From contig NZ_VFPA01000003.1 in NCBI RefSeq assembly GCF_006716445.1, positions 1,240,001 through 1,304,000 of the forward strand: a stretch of 64,000 nucleotides of DNA, written 5' to 3'. How positions within the stretch are numbered: the stretch's first letter is position 1; the number at the start of each line of letters is the position of its first letter. The DNA comes from Pseudonocardia kunmingensis. Its GTDB lineage: Bacteria > Actinomycetota > Actinomycetes > Mycobacteriales > Pseudonocardiaceae. Under the pieces are notes generated by a model. The model did no database searches, was not told where the DNA came from, and saw only the letters and a list, made by a program, of their open reading frames with translations. The translations under genes were made by a program, and so were the position numbers. This document shows positions 1 to 9,049 of the stretch, one piece after another.

Positions 1-72
1 ACGTCCTTGAGGCTGCTCCGTCTCACGGTGGCGCATCCTTCCGCGATCTCACCCCTGGCCCATCGTGCTAGT

Positions 73-82
73 TAACGTTACA
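73..82. promoter_or_regulatory. Upstream LacI-type operator half of a pair
   Basis: Positions 73-80 read TAACGTTA, a perfect palindrome with the central ACGT typical of LacI-family sites. The 8-mer ACGTTACA at 75-82 recurs at 130-137, 55 bp downstream, inside the promoter of the sugar ABC operon. A pair of sites at that spacing would suit looping by a LacI-type repressor. No LacI gene is in the window, so the regulator would be encoded to the left or elsewhere. Confidence 0.45.
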
Positions 83-92
83 GCATCTCGAG

Positions 93-108
93 CAGCGCTT
101 ATGCGCTG
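93..108. promoter_or_regulatory. Perfect inverted repeat between the two LacI-like sites
   Basis: CAGCGC (93-98) and GCGCTG (103-108) form perfect 6-bp arms around TTAT. It lies between the two ACGTTACA copies and just upstream of the -35 box. It could be another protein site or a chance stem; nothing identifies the binding partner. Confidence 0.25.
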
Positions 109-112
109 ATCA

Positions 113-141
113 TTGACTTCCTGAATGTGACGTTACATCCT
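113..141 (+). promoter_or_regulatory. Sigma70-type promoter with embedded operator
   Basis: TTGACT (113-118), a 17-bp spacer and CATCCT (136-141) fit the actinobacterial housekeeping pattern TTGAC-N17/18-xAnnnT. The near-palindrome TGTGACGTTACA (126-137) lies between the -35 and -10 boxes, where a bound repressor would block RNA polymerase. A start site near 148 would give a 5' leader of about 35 nt before the ATG at 184. Confidence 0.5.
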
Positions 142-183
142 TGCCGCGCCCACCGCCGTCGGAGCCGGATCTGAGAGGTCGCC

Positions 184-1488
184 ATGAACCAGCAACTCCC
201 GCCGCCCCGCCGAGGCCGAGCCGTCACCGCCGCGTGCGCGCTCGGTGCCGCGGTCGCCCTCGCGCTCACCGGGTGCGCGGTGGCCGACCGGGGCGACGGG
301 TCCGGCGCGCCGACGCAGGACGGCCAGATCCGGGCGACCTGGTGGGGCGGGGACTCGGAGAACCAGGCGCTCAACACCGTATTCGACGCCTTCTCCGCCC
401 GCAGCGGAGTGGAGGTGCGGCGCGAGTCGCAGGCGTTCGACGGCTACTGGGACCGCCTCGCCACCCAGACGGCGGGCGGCGGTGCCCCGGACCTGATCAT
501 GCAGGCGGGCAGCCAGATCCCGGACTACGCCGGTCGCGACACCCTGCTGGACCTCACCGCGGTCGAGGGCCTCGACGTCGACGCCGTGGACGAGGGGCTG
601 CGGCGGTTCGGCGCCGTGGGCGACCGGCTCTACGGCGTGGTCGCGGGCGCGAACGCGATGGGCCTGGTCACCAACGACGCGATGCTGGCCAGGGCCGGGG
701 CCGTCGTCCCCGACGGCGAGTACGGATGGGACCGGTACGCGCAGGCGGCGAACGCCCTGCACGCCGCGCTCGGTCCGGACGTCTGGGGCGCCTCCGACGA
801 GGGCGGCGACCTGATCTCGTTCATCCTGTTCGTCCGCGACAGCGGACGTCAGTTCTACGCCGACGACGGCACGCTGAACGCCACGCGCGAGGACCTCACC
901 CGCTGGCTCGAGTACTGGCAGGCCCTGCGCGCGACCGGCGGCGCGCCGCCCGCCGACGTCACGGCCGAGGGCCAGGGCGAGCTGGCCGCCTCGCCGTTCG
1001 CGAAGGGCCGCACGGCCATGGACCTCGCCTGGACGCAGGACTACACGTCCTACTCCCGCCTGCTGCAGGACGAGCTGTCGATCTCGCTGCCGCCCTACGA
1101 CGCCCAGCACCCGAGCCTGTGGATGAACGCCGCGAGCCTCTGGTCGATCTCGGCGTCCAGCGCGAACCCCGACGAGGCGGCGGCCGCCATCACCTACATG
1201 GCCACCGACCCGGAGGCGATCGCCGACCTCGGTGTCGCCCTCGGCATGCCGCCCTCCCAGGCCGCGCGCGACCAGCTGCGCGGCACGCTGGAGGGGCCGG
1301 ACCAGGCCGCCATGGACTACATGGACGAGGTCGCGGCCACCTCCACCCCGCTGAACCGGCTGTGGCCGAGCGGCTTCGCCGAGCTGCGCTCCCTGCTCGA
1401 AGAGCTGAACGAGGCCGTGGCCTTCGGCAGCAGCACGGTGCCCGAGGCCGTCGACGAGTTCTTCGCGCGCGCGGAGTCCTTCGAGTGA
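184..1488 (+). CDS. Sugar ABC transporter substrate-binding lipoprotein (family 1)
   Basis: This 434-residue protein is an extracellular solute-binding protein of the carbohydrate (CUT1) importer type. The N-terminus has a basic start, a hydrophobic segment and the lipobox LALTGC with lipidated Cys31, so it should be anchored to the outside of the membrane. The mature part has the usual family features, including an RATWWGGDSENQ-like strand start, a Trp-rich body and a conserved WPSGFAEL region near the end. The ATG at 184 follows GAGAGGT. Its stop overlaps the GTG of the first permease (GTGA), so it heads a tightly coupled operon. The sugar carried cannot be told from sequence. Confidence 0.93.
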   Translation: MNQQLPPPRRGRAVTAACALGAAVALALTGCAVADRGDGSGAPTQDGQIRATWWGGDSENQALNTVFDAFSARSGVEVRRESQAFDGYWDRLATQTAGGGAPDLIMQAGSQIPDYAGRDTLLDLTAVEGLDVDAVDEGLRRFGAVGDRLYGVVAGANAMGLVTNDAMLARAGAVVPDGEYGWDRYAQAANALHAALGPDVWGASDEGGDLISFILFVRDSGRQFYADDGTLNATREDLTRWLEYWQALRATGGAPPADVTAEGQGELAASPFAKGRTAMDLAWTQDYTSYSRLLQDELSISLPPYDAQHPSLWMNAASLWSISASSANPDEAAAAITYMATDPEAIADLGVALGMPPSQAARDQLRGTLEGPDQAAMDYMDEVAATSTPLNRLWPSGFAELRSLLEELNEAVAFGSSTVPEAVDEFFARAESFE

Positions 1489-2444
1489 CCGCGACACTCG
1501 TGAGGGCTACCGGTGCCGCGGCGTCCCACCGCGGTGCGCCACGACGCCGCCACCCCCGCAGGCGGGCGGCCGCGATCGCCGGGTACCTGTTCCTGCTGCC
1601 GTGGTTCGTCGGGCTGGCCGGGTTCGTCCTGGGCCCCATGGTGATCTCGGCCTACCTGTCGTTCACCGAGTACGACCTGTTCTCGAACGCGCGCTGGGTG
1701 GGACCGGACAACTACCGCACGATCCTCACCGACGACCCGGAGTTCGTGCAGTCGGTGCAGGTGACCTTCGGCTACGTGTTCCTCTCCGTGCCGCTGCGGC
1801 TGGTCTTCGCGCTGGGCATCGCGCTGCTGATGAACCGGGCCATGCGGGGCATGGCGTTCTACCGCTCGGTGATGTACCTGCCGTCGCTGCTCGCCGGCAG
1901 CGTGGGCGTCGCGTTGTTGTGGCGGCAGCTGTTCGGCCGCGAGGGCGCGGTGAACCAGCTGCTCGCGATCGTCGGCGTCCGCGGGCCGAACTGGATCGCC
2001 GACCCGGACTACTCCCTGCTGACGCTCGTGGTGCTCGCCGTCTGGCAGTTCGGCTCGCCGATGATCATCTTCCTCGCGGGGCTGCGGAACATCCCCGCGG
2101 AGCTGACCGAGGCGGCCCAGATCGACGGCGCAGGCCCGGTGCGCCGTTTCTTCTCGGTGACGCTGCCCCTGCTCACGCCGATCGTCTTCTTCAACCTCGT
2201 CATGCAGACGATCGTGGCGTTCCAGGCGTTCACGCCGTCGTTCATCATCTCCAACGGCACGGGCGGGCCGGTCGAGTCGACGCTGTTCTACACGCTCTAC
2301 CTCTACCAACGCGCCTTCGCGGAGTACGACATGGGCTACGCCTCGGCACTGGCCTGGATCCTCGTCGCGATCATCGCGACGTTCACGGCACTGACCTTCC
2401 TGTCCTCGAAGCGGTGGGTCTTCTACGCGGACGAGGGGCGGTGA
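1485..2444 (+). CDS. Sugar ABC transporter permease, MalF/UgpA type
   Basis: This 319-residue inner-membrane permease belongs to the BPD_transp_1 family. About six hydrophobic helices follow a short Arg-rich cytoplasmic start. The cytoplasmic EAA loop that docks with the ATPase is clear (EAAQIDGAGPVRRFFSVTLP). The GTG at 1485 overlaps the upstream stop by 4 nt and gives a normal family length; an in-frame GTG at 1500 is the alternative. It pairs with the permease that follows. No ATPase is encoded in the operon, so a shared MsiK-type ATPase is presumably used, as known for many actinobacterial CUT1 systems. Confidence 0.93.
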   Translation: MTATLVRATGAAASHRGAPRRRHPRRRAAAIAGYLFLLPWFVGLAGFVLGPMVISAYLSFTEYDLFSNARWVGPDNYRTILTDDPEFVQSVQVTFGYVFLSVPLRLVFALGIALLMNRAMRGMAFYRSVMYLPSLLAGSVGVALLWRQLFGREGAVNQLLAIVGVRGPNWIADPDYSLLTLVVLAVWQFGSPMIIFLAGLRNIPAELTEAAQIDGAGPVRRFFSVTLPLLTPIVFFNLVMQTIVAFQAFTPSFIISNGTGGPVESTLFYTLYLYQRAFAEYDMGYASALAWILVAIIATFTALTFLSSKRWVFYADEGR

Positions 2445-3280
2445 CCGCCGTGCCGCGCTTCGGGCGCGTGCTGCTGCACGCCTTCCTCGTGCTGGTGTGC
2501 CTGGCGATGCTCTACCCGCTGCTGTGGATGCTGCGCGGGTCGCTCGTCGCGGAGGACGAGATCTTCTCCTCCCCGTCGGTGCTGCCCACCGGCGGGAACG
2601 TCGCGAACTACGTCGAGGGCTGGGGCGCCAACCCGCCCGGCTTCGGCCGGTTCCTCCTCAACTCCGTCGTGGTGTCCGCGGGCGCCGTGCTCGGCAACCT
2701 GGTCGCCTGCACGCTCGCGGCGTACGCGTTCGCACGGCTCGACTTCCCGCTGCGGCGGGTGTGGTTCGCGCTGATGCTCGGCACGGTGATGCTGCCGGCG
2801 CACGCCACGCTCATCCCGCAGTACTCGATCTTCACGGCGCTCGGCTGGGTGGACACCTACCTGCCGCTGATCGTGCCCAAGTTCCTGGCCACGGACGCGT
2901 TCTTCGTCTTCCTGCTGGTCCAGTTCCTGCGCAGCATCCCCCGCGAGCTCGACGAGGCGGCCGAGATCGACGGCTGCGGGCACTGGCGGATCTTCTCGCG
3001 GGTGATCCTGCCGCTGCTGGGCCCGGCGCTCGCCACCACCGCGATCTTCACCTTCATCTGGACCTACGAGGACTTCCTGGGTCCGCTGATCTACCTCGGC
3101 GACATCGACGGCTACACGGTGCCGCTGGGCCTGCGTCTGTTCATGAACAGCATGGGCGAGTCGTCCTACGGGCAGCTGTTCGCGATGTCGGTGCTGTCGT
3201 TGCTGCCGGTCTTCGCGATCTTCATGTTCTTCCAGCGCCGGCTCATCGACGGCATCGCCACCACCGGGCTCAAGGGCTGA
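2441..3280 (+). CDS. Sugar ABC transporter permease, MalG/UgpE type
   Basis: This is the second permease of the importer, 279 residues with about six membrane helices and an EAA loop (DEAAEIDGCGHWRIFSRVIL). It starts at a GTG overlapping the stop of the first permease (GTGA), so the two should be made in step. The C-terminal FFQRRLIDGIATTGLKG tail is typical of MalG-like subunits. It is followed after 11 nt by the FAD oxidoreductase. Confidence 0.93.
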   Translation: MTAVPRFGRVLLHAFLVLVCLAMLYPLLWMLRGSLVAEDEIFSSPSVLPTGGNVANYVEGWGANPPGFGRFLLNSVVVSAGAVLGNLVACTLAAYAFARLDFPLRRVWFALMLGTVMLPAHATLIPQYSIFTALGWVDTYLPLIVPKFLATDAFFVFLLVQFLRSIPRELDEAAEIDGCGHWRIFSRVILPLLGPALATTAIFTFIWTYEDFLGPLIYLGDIDGYTVPLGLRLFMNSMGESSYGQLFAMSVLSLLPVFAIFMFFQRRLIDGIATTGLKG

Positions 3281-3291
3281 GAGAGGGAACA

Positions 3292-5601
3292 GTGAAACAC
3301 GCAACCGAGTCCTACGACATCGTGGTGTGCGGCGGCGGCCTGGCCGGGTTCGCCGCGGCCGTCGCGGCCGCCCGCATGGGCCACCGGGTCTGCCTCGTGC
3401 AGGACCGCCCCGTCCTCGGCGGCAACAGCTCGTCGGAGGTGCGGGTCGTGCCGCGCGGCAGCACCACCTACCACGCCTACGCCCGTGAGGGCGGCGTGCT
3501 CGCCGAGCTGATGGCCGGCGAGCGCCTCCGCAACCACGAGCCGATCTTCGAGAACGGCTGGGCCAACAGCGTCTGGGACCTGGCGCTCTACGACATCGCG
3601 CAGCGCACCGACAACCTGACGCTGCTGCTCAACACCGCGGTCCGCGACGTCGCCGTCGTCGACGGCGCGATCACCTCCGTCACCGGCTGGACGGTGTCGG
3701 CGGAGAAGGAGACCGAGCTGCGGGGCCGGGTCTTCCTGGACTGCACCGGCGACGGCGTCGTCGCCGCGCTGGCCGGCTGCGAGTTCCGCGTCGGGGAGGA
3801 GGCGCGCGCCGAGTTCGACGAGCCGCACGCCCCGCTCGAGGCCTCCGAGCACACGATGGGCAACTCGCTGCACTTCAAGACCAAGGACGTCGGGCACCCC
3901 GTCGAGTTCGAGCTCCCCGACTGGGCCGTGGAGTACACCGACCCGGCCTTCTTCTACGAGCAGGGCCGCCGCCCCCACGACGTCCGCGGCGGGTTCTGGT
4001 GGATCGAGCTCGGCGCGCCGTGGCACACGATCCACGACGCCGAGGAGCTGCGCCACGAGCTGACCCGGCACACGCTCGGGGTGTGGGACTGGATGAAGAA
4101 CAAGGACCCGCACACGCGTGAGGCCACCCGCACGCTGGCGCTGGACTGGCTGGGGCAGGTGCCGGGCAAGCGGGAGAGCCGCCGCATCGTCGGGCTGCAC
4201 CTGCTCACCGAGCACGACCTGTTCCGCACCGCGCCGTTCCCCGACGAGATCGCCTACGGCGGCTGGAACATCGACCTGCACACCGTGGGCGGCCTGCTTG
4301 CCGGCTCCAGCGAGCCGACGGCGGCGGAGGGCTACGACCCGCACGCCACGGCCGCGGTCGCGGGCTACGTCGGCCCGTTCGGGATCCCGCTGCGCTCGCT
4401 CATCGCCAAGGACGTCACGAACCTGCTGATGGCGGGCCGCAACGTCTCGGCCACGCACGTGGCGCTCGGATCGGTGCGCGTCCAGTCGACCACCGCGATC
4501 ATGGGTCAGGCGGCCGGTACGGCGGCGGCCGTCGCGCTCGACCGCGGGATCGGGGTGCAGGACGTGCCGTCCTCGGCGATCGCCGACGTCCAGCAGCAGC
4601 TGCTCAAGGACGGCTGCTTCCTCCCCCACGTCGTCAACACGGACGAGGACGACCTCGCCCGCGCCGCGACCGTCACGGCCTCCTCCGACGCGCCCTACCT
4701 CGGTGCCTCCCCCGGTGACCGCTGGGTGGACGGCGGGCTGGAGGAGAAGGTGCGGCCGGGCGCGGACTTCCTCACCGCGCTGCGCGGCCAGTGGATCCCC
4801 GTGGAGACCGGGCCGGAGGCGCCGGGCCTCGCGTCCGTGCGCGTCCTGCTGCGCAACCACACCGGCGCGGAGGTAGCGATCCCGGCACGGCTGCAGCGGG
4901 CCGCGCACATCTGGGACTACCGGGTGGAGACCGGCGCCGTGCTGGCGAAGGCCACGCTGCGGGTGCCGCCGGGCGAGCACTGGGTCGACTGGGACGTCGC
5001 GGTCGACCGGGGTGCGCTCGGTGATCCGGGCCCCGGCGGCCGGTACCTGCGGCTCGACCTCGCCGCCACGCCCGACGTGGAGTGGGTGCGCGCCGGCCGG
5101 GTCCTGCCCGGCGCCGTCTCTGCCTTCGAGATGACCCCGGGCCGGATGCGCCGTTTCGGCGACGGCGTGACGATGAGCCACCGCGTGCAGCCGGCGCAGC
5201 GGGCCTACCCGGCGGCGAGCGTGGTGAGCGGCGTCGCCCGTCCGCACGCGGCCACGAACCTGTGGCGCTCCGACCCCGGACACCCCTTCGACCAGTGGGT
5301 GGAGCTGGCCTGGGACGTCCCGCGGCACGTCGGCAGCGTGCACGTGACGTTCGCCGGGCACCTGCTGCGCGAGTACGACCGGACGCCGCCGCTGTGGGCC
5401 GACCCGCAGACCAGCCGCGACTACACGGTGCGCGCACTGGTGGACGGCGCGTGGCGCGACGTCGTCACCGTGCGGGGCAACGGCCGGCAGCGGCGGGTGC
5501 ACGAGCTCGCCGAACCGGTCACGACGTCGCGGTTGCGCCTCGTCGTGCACGCCACGAACGGCGACCCGTCGGCGGCGGTGTACGAGATCCGCTGCTACTG
5601 A
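3292..5601 (+). CDS. FAD-dependent oxidoreductase with C-terminal beta-sandwich domain
   Basis: This is a 769-residue protein. The N-terminal dinucleotide-binding motif GGGLAG (14-19) and the following GGNSSSEVR segment match the FAD-dependent oxidoreductase family (PF12831 type) found in actinobacterial sugar-catabolism operons. The C-terminal 150 or so residues look like a carbohydrate-binding/discoidin-like sandwich. There is no signal peptide, so it is probably cytosolic. GTG 3292 follows GAGAGGGAA. Its place last in the importer operon suggests it acts on the imported compound. The exact substrate and reaction are unknown. Confidence 0.85.
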   Translation: MKHATESYDIVVCGGGLAGFAAAVAAARMGHRVCLVQDRPVLGGNSSSEVRVVPRGSTTYHAYAREGGVLAELMAGERLRNHEPIFENGWANSVWDLALYDIAQRTDNLTLLLNTAVRDVAVVDGAITSVTGWTVSAEKETELRGRVFLDCTGDGVVAALAGCEFRVGEEARAEFDEPHAPLEASEHTMGNSLHFKTKDVGHPVEFELPDWAVEYTDPAFFYEQGRRPHDVRGGFWWIELGAPWHTIHDAEELRHELTRHTLGVWDWMKNKDPHTREATRTLALDWLGQVPGKRESRRIVGLHLLTEHDLFRTAPFPDEIAYGGWNIDLHTVGGLLAGSSEPTAAEGYDPHATAAVAGYVGPFGIPLRSLIAKDVTNLLMAGRNVSATHVALGSVRVQSTTAIMGQAAGTAAAVALDRGIGVQDVPSSAIADVQQQLLKDGCFLPHVVNTDEDDLARAATVTASSDAPYLGASPGDRWVDGGLEEKVRPGADFLTALRGQWIPVETGPEAPGLASVRVLLRNHTGAEVAIPARLQRAAHIWDYRVETGAVLAKATLRVPPGEHWVDWDVAVDRGALGDPGPGGRYLRLDLAATPDVEWVRAGRVLPGAVSAFEMTPGRMRRFGDGVTMSHRVQPAQRAYPAASVVSGVARPHAATNLWRSDPGHPFDQWVELAWDVPRHVGSVHVTFAGHLLREYDRTPPLWADPQTSRDYTVRALVDGAWRDVVTVRGNGRQRRVHELAEPVTTSRLRLVVHATNGDPSAAVYEIRCY

Positions 5602-5648
5602 CGGGCGCTGTTAGAGTGGACGGCGGTTGATCGGCCGAGGAGGCAGAA

Positions 5649-5678
5649 GTGGCAGGTGACGACGACATCTCCGGGTGA
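5649..5678 (+). CDS. Nine-codon leader peptide upstream of ABC-F gene
   Basis: GTG at 5649 opens a 9-codon frame (VAGDDDISG) ending at TGA 5676-5678. A strong Shine-Dalgarno GAGGAGG (5637-5643) lies 5 nt upstream, better than the one in front of the main gene. The stop lies in the loop of a 9-bp hairpin (5666-5688). This is the layout of a ribosome-mediated attenuator, as known for antibiotic-inducible ABC-F and Erm genes. Function is inferred. Confidence 0.5.
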   Translation: MAGDDDISG

Positions 5679-5688
5679 TCCGGAGATG
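5666..5688 (+). promoter_or_regulatory. Hairpin overlapping the leader-peptide stop
   Basis: CATCTCCGG (5666-5674) and CCGGAGATG (5680-5688) are perfect complements around a 5-nt loop that contains the leader stop codon. A ribosome stalled on the leader would prevent this stem, so it can act as a switch for downstream expression. Confidence 0.55.
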
Positions 5689-5695
5689 CGGTCCC

Positions 5696-5711
5696 GGCGG
5701 GTGCGCCCGCC
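5696..5711 (+). promoter_or_regulatory. Second hairpin in the ABC-F leader
   Basis: GGCGGG (5696-5701) and CCCGCC (5706-5711) form a GC-only stem around TGCG, 7 nt after the first hairpin. No U-run follows, so it is not a classical intrinsic terminator, but it may pause or stop transcription as part of an attenuator. Confidence 0.4.
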
Positions 5712-5785
5712 CGCGTGGCCGTCTGTCGTCCCCCTGACCGCCGAACGTGCCCGGTGGCGCGTGCGCATCCCCCGCGAGGCCTCCC

Positions 5786-7405
<1,620 letters not shown>

Positions 7406-7417
7406 TGGTTCCGGCCG

Positions 7418-7438
7418 GAGGTTCGTCGGGCGAACCTC
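7418..7438. terminator. Bidirectional hairpin between convergent genes
   Basis: GAGGTTCG (7418-7425) and CGAACCTC (7431-7438) form a perfect 8-bp stem with a 5-nt loop. It sits between the end of the ABC-F gene and the end of the methyltransferase gene, overlapping the latter's stop codon. There is no T-run, as is common in actinobacterial terminators. Confidence 0.6.
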
Positions 7439-8282
7439 AGAAGCAGTAGCGGAGCACTGTGGCGCCGAGCATCCGGGACAGGGCCGGGCTCGGTGCGAAC
7501 AGGCGGGAGGCCAGCCGCACGCTCAGCGGCATGTCGGTGAGCTCGGGCGCTCGGGTGAGGAAGATCTCTTCGGCCAGTGTCAGAGCGGGCGCCCAGCGCT
7601 CGGGCTCGCGAGGGTCGTTGAAACCGGGATTGGCCACCCCACCGGCGATGGCGGCGAAGCCCGGGATGTGCTTGACCGTCCAGACGGCGTAGGTGGTGTA
7701 GCTGTTGAAGGCCACCTCCCCGCTGGGAAAGTGGCTGGTGAGCCGGTTCAGCAGGGACACGAAGCCCTCCTGGGTGAGGAAGGCGATCAGGCCGTCCGCC
7801 ACGATCACGCTCGGCCGGTCGTCGGGGACGTCGTCCAGCCAGTGCGGGTCCGTCAGGTCGGCCCCGATGCCGTGGGCGTTGGCGGGCTGCGGCAGCACCT
7901 GCTGCCGGACGGCGATGACCTCGGGGAAGTCGATGTCGTACCAGTCGACCGTGTGCGGCGGGTCGACCCGGAACATCCTGCTGTCCAACCCGGCGCCCAG
8001 GTCCAGCACGACCGCATCCGGGTGGCGGGTGACGAACTGCCGCACTGCCTCGTCGAGCCTCTTGGCCCGTACCGCGATGTCGAAGACCTTGGTCCTCGGG
8101 TCGACGAGTCTGCTGCTCAGGGTGGGGAACTTGGCCACGTCGTACCCCGTCTTCCGGAGGACCTCGTCGGCCATGGTGTCGCCCAGGAAGGGGCGTGGCA
8201 GGCGACTGTCGAACGCCCTACCGCCCAGCGTGAGGAACAAGCTCTTTTGTGCCGGCGTCAAGGCCGGAGGGGTGATGCCCAT
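7437..8282 (-). CDS. SAM-dependent O-methyltransferase, leucine carboxyl methyltransferase (TcmP-like) family
   Basis: This 281-residue protein belongs to the PF04072 family, which includes polyketide O-methyltransferases such as TcmP. The SAM-binding strand reads VLDLGAGLDSRMF, followed by an acidic loop (WYDIDFPEV) and the conserved VIVADGLIAFL motif. The ATG at 8282 (MGITPPALTPAQ) is preceded by AGGAC and lies 4 nt after the TetR stop. The two genes form one operon, so the enzyme is probably under TetR control. A second family member lies at 53499. The acceptor substrate is unknown. Confidence 0.88.
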   Translation of the reverse strand: MGITPPALTPAQKSLFLTLGGRAFDSRLPRPFLGDTMADEVLRKTGYDVAKFPTLSSRLVDPRTKVFDIAVRAKRLDEAVRQFVTRHPDAVVLDLGAGLDSRMFRVDPPHTVDWYDIDFPEVIAVRQQVLPQPANAHGIGADLTDPHWLDDVPDDRPSVIVADGLIAFLTQEGFVSLLNRLTSHFPSGEVAFNSYTTYAVWTVKHIPGFAAIAGGVANPGFNDPREPERWAPALTLAEEIFLTRAPELTDMPLSVRLASRLFAPSPALSRMLGATVLRYCF

Positions 8283-8286
8283 GTGC

Positions 8287-8964
8287 TCAGTCCTTGGCCT
8301 GTTGTGGTGGACCCGCCGCGGCCCACGCGTCCCGGGCGGTCGTCGGGAGGGCGTCGTCGGTGTAGAGCCCGCGGGTGTAGAGCTCGAGGGTCGGCACCGC
8401 CATGCGGCGCAGCACGTCGGGCCCGAAGTGTTCGTGCCCCAGCGCACGCGTCAGGGGCGCCGGCATGGTCAACACGGCCAGACCCACCAGGACGTTCAGC
8501 ACCGCCAGCGCTCGCGGATCCGAGGACGGGCGCATCGTGCCGTCCGCAGCTCCGGCCCTGAAGACCGCTTCGGATTCCTCCACCACCGCGTCCACGAACG
8601 TGCCGGCCGCCGGCGCGTCCTCCTGGATCGCCCGGGCCATGTACTGCACCAGGAGCTGGTACTCCTCGGGGTCCGACAGGTAGACCCCGAGGAGGTCCTG
8701 CATTCCCGAGGGACGCCCCGCGGCACGCGCCCGCGTGGTCAGGATCTGCAGGACGTGCTCGTCGCAGGCGCTCCGCAGCCCTTCCTTGCTGCCGAAATGA
8801 TGAGGTATCAAGCCGACGCTCACCCCTGCGGCGGCCGCGACAGCACGGAGGTTCGCCTTCTGGAACCCATCGCGGACGAAGTGGGCGATGGCGGCATTGC
8901 GGATCTTGGCCTTCGCGGTCAGATCCGCGTCGGACGGAGCCGATGCTGAACGCATGTTCAGCAT
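8287..8964 (-). CDS. TetR family transcriptional regulator
   Basis: This is a 225-residue protein with an N-terminal helix-turn-helix (RAVAAAAGVSVGLIPHHFGSKEGL) matching TetR regulators and a C-terminal ligand-binding helical domain. The ATG at 8964 and the ATG at 8955 both fit; the first lies within a large palindrome, which suits autoregulation. It is followed after 4 nt by the methyltransferase. Divergence from the neighbouring transporter genes means it most likely controls only its own operon. Confidence 0.9.
   Translation of the reverse strand: MLNMRSASAPSDADLTAKAKIRNAAIAHFVRDGFQKANLRAVAAAAGVSVGLIPHHFGSKEGLRSACDEHVLQILTTRARAAGRPSGMQDLLGVYLSDPEEYQLLVQYMARAIQEDAPAAGTFVDAVVEESEAVFRAGAADGTMRPSSDPRALAVLNVLVGLAVLTMPAPLTRALGHEHFGPDVLRRMAVPTLELYTRGLYTDDALPTTARDAWAAAGPPQQAKD
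8943..8964. promoter_or_regulatory. 22-bp palindrome at the TetR gene start (probable autoregulatory operator)
   Basis: Perfect 9-bp arms ATGCTGAAC (8943-8951) and GTTCAGCAT (8956-8964) flank GCAT. A further half site GTTCAG occurs at 8976-8981. Size, symmetry and location fit a TetR operator. The core GAAC-N4-GTTC also matches the actinobacterial LexA core, so SOS control is an alternative. Confidence 0.65.
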
Positions 8965-9049
8965 GCTATGCGCTCGTTCAGCCCTAGGGCAAGGCCGGAC
9001 GCTCCTGGGGTCGGGGGCTCAACGGCCTGCCGGCACGCCCTCTCGTGCG

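Noticed and set aside
3166..5550. A 794-codon minus-strand frame opposite the FAD oxidoreductase
   Set aside because: Antisense shadow with Arg/His/Val-rich, domain-free sequence; the plus strand has clear homology.
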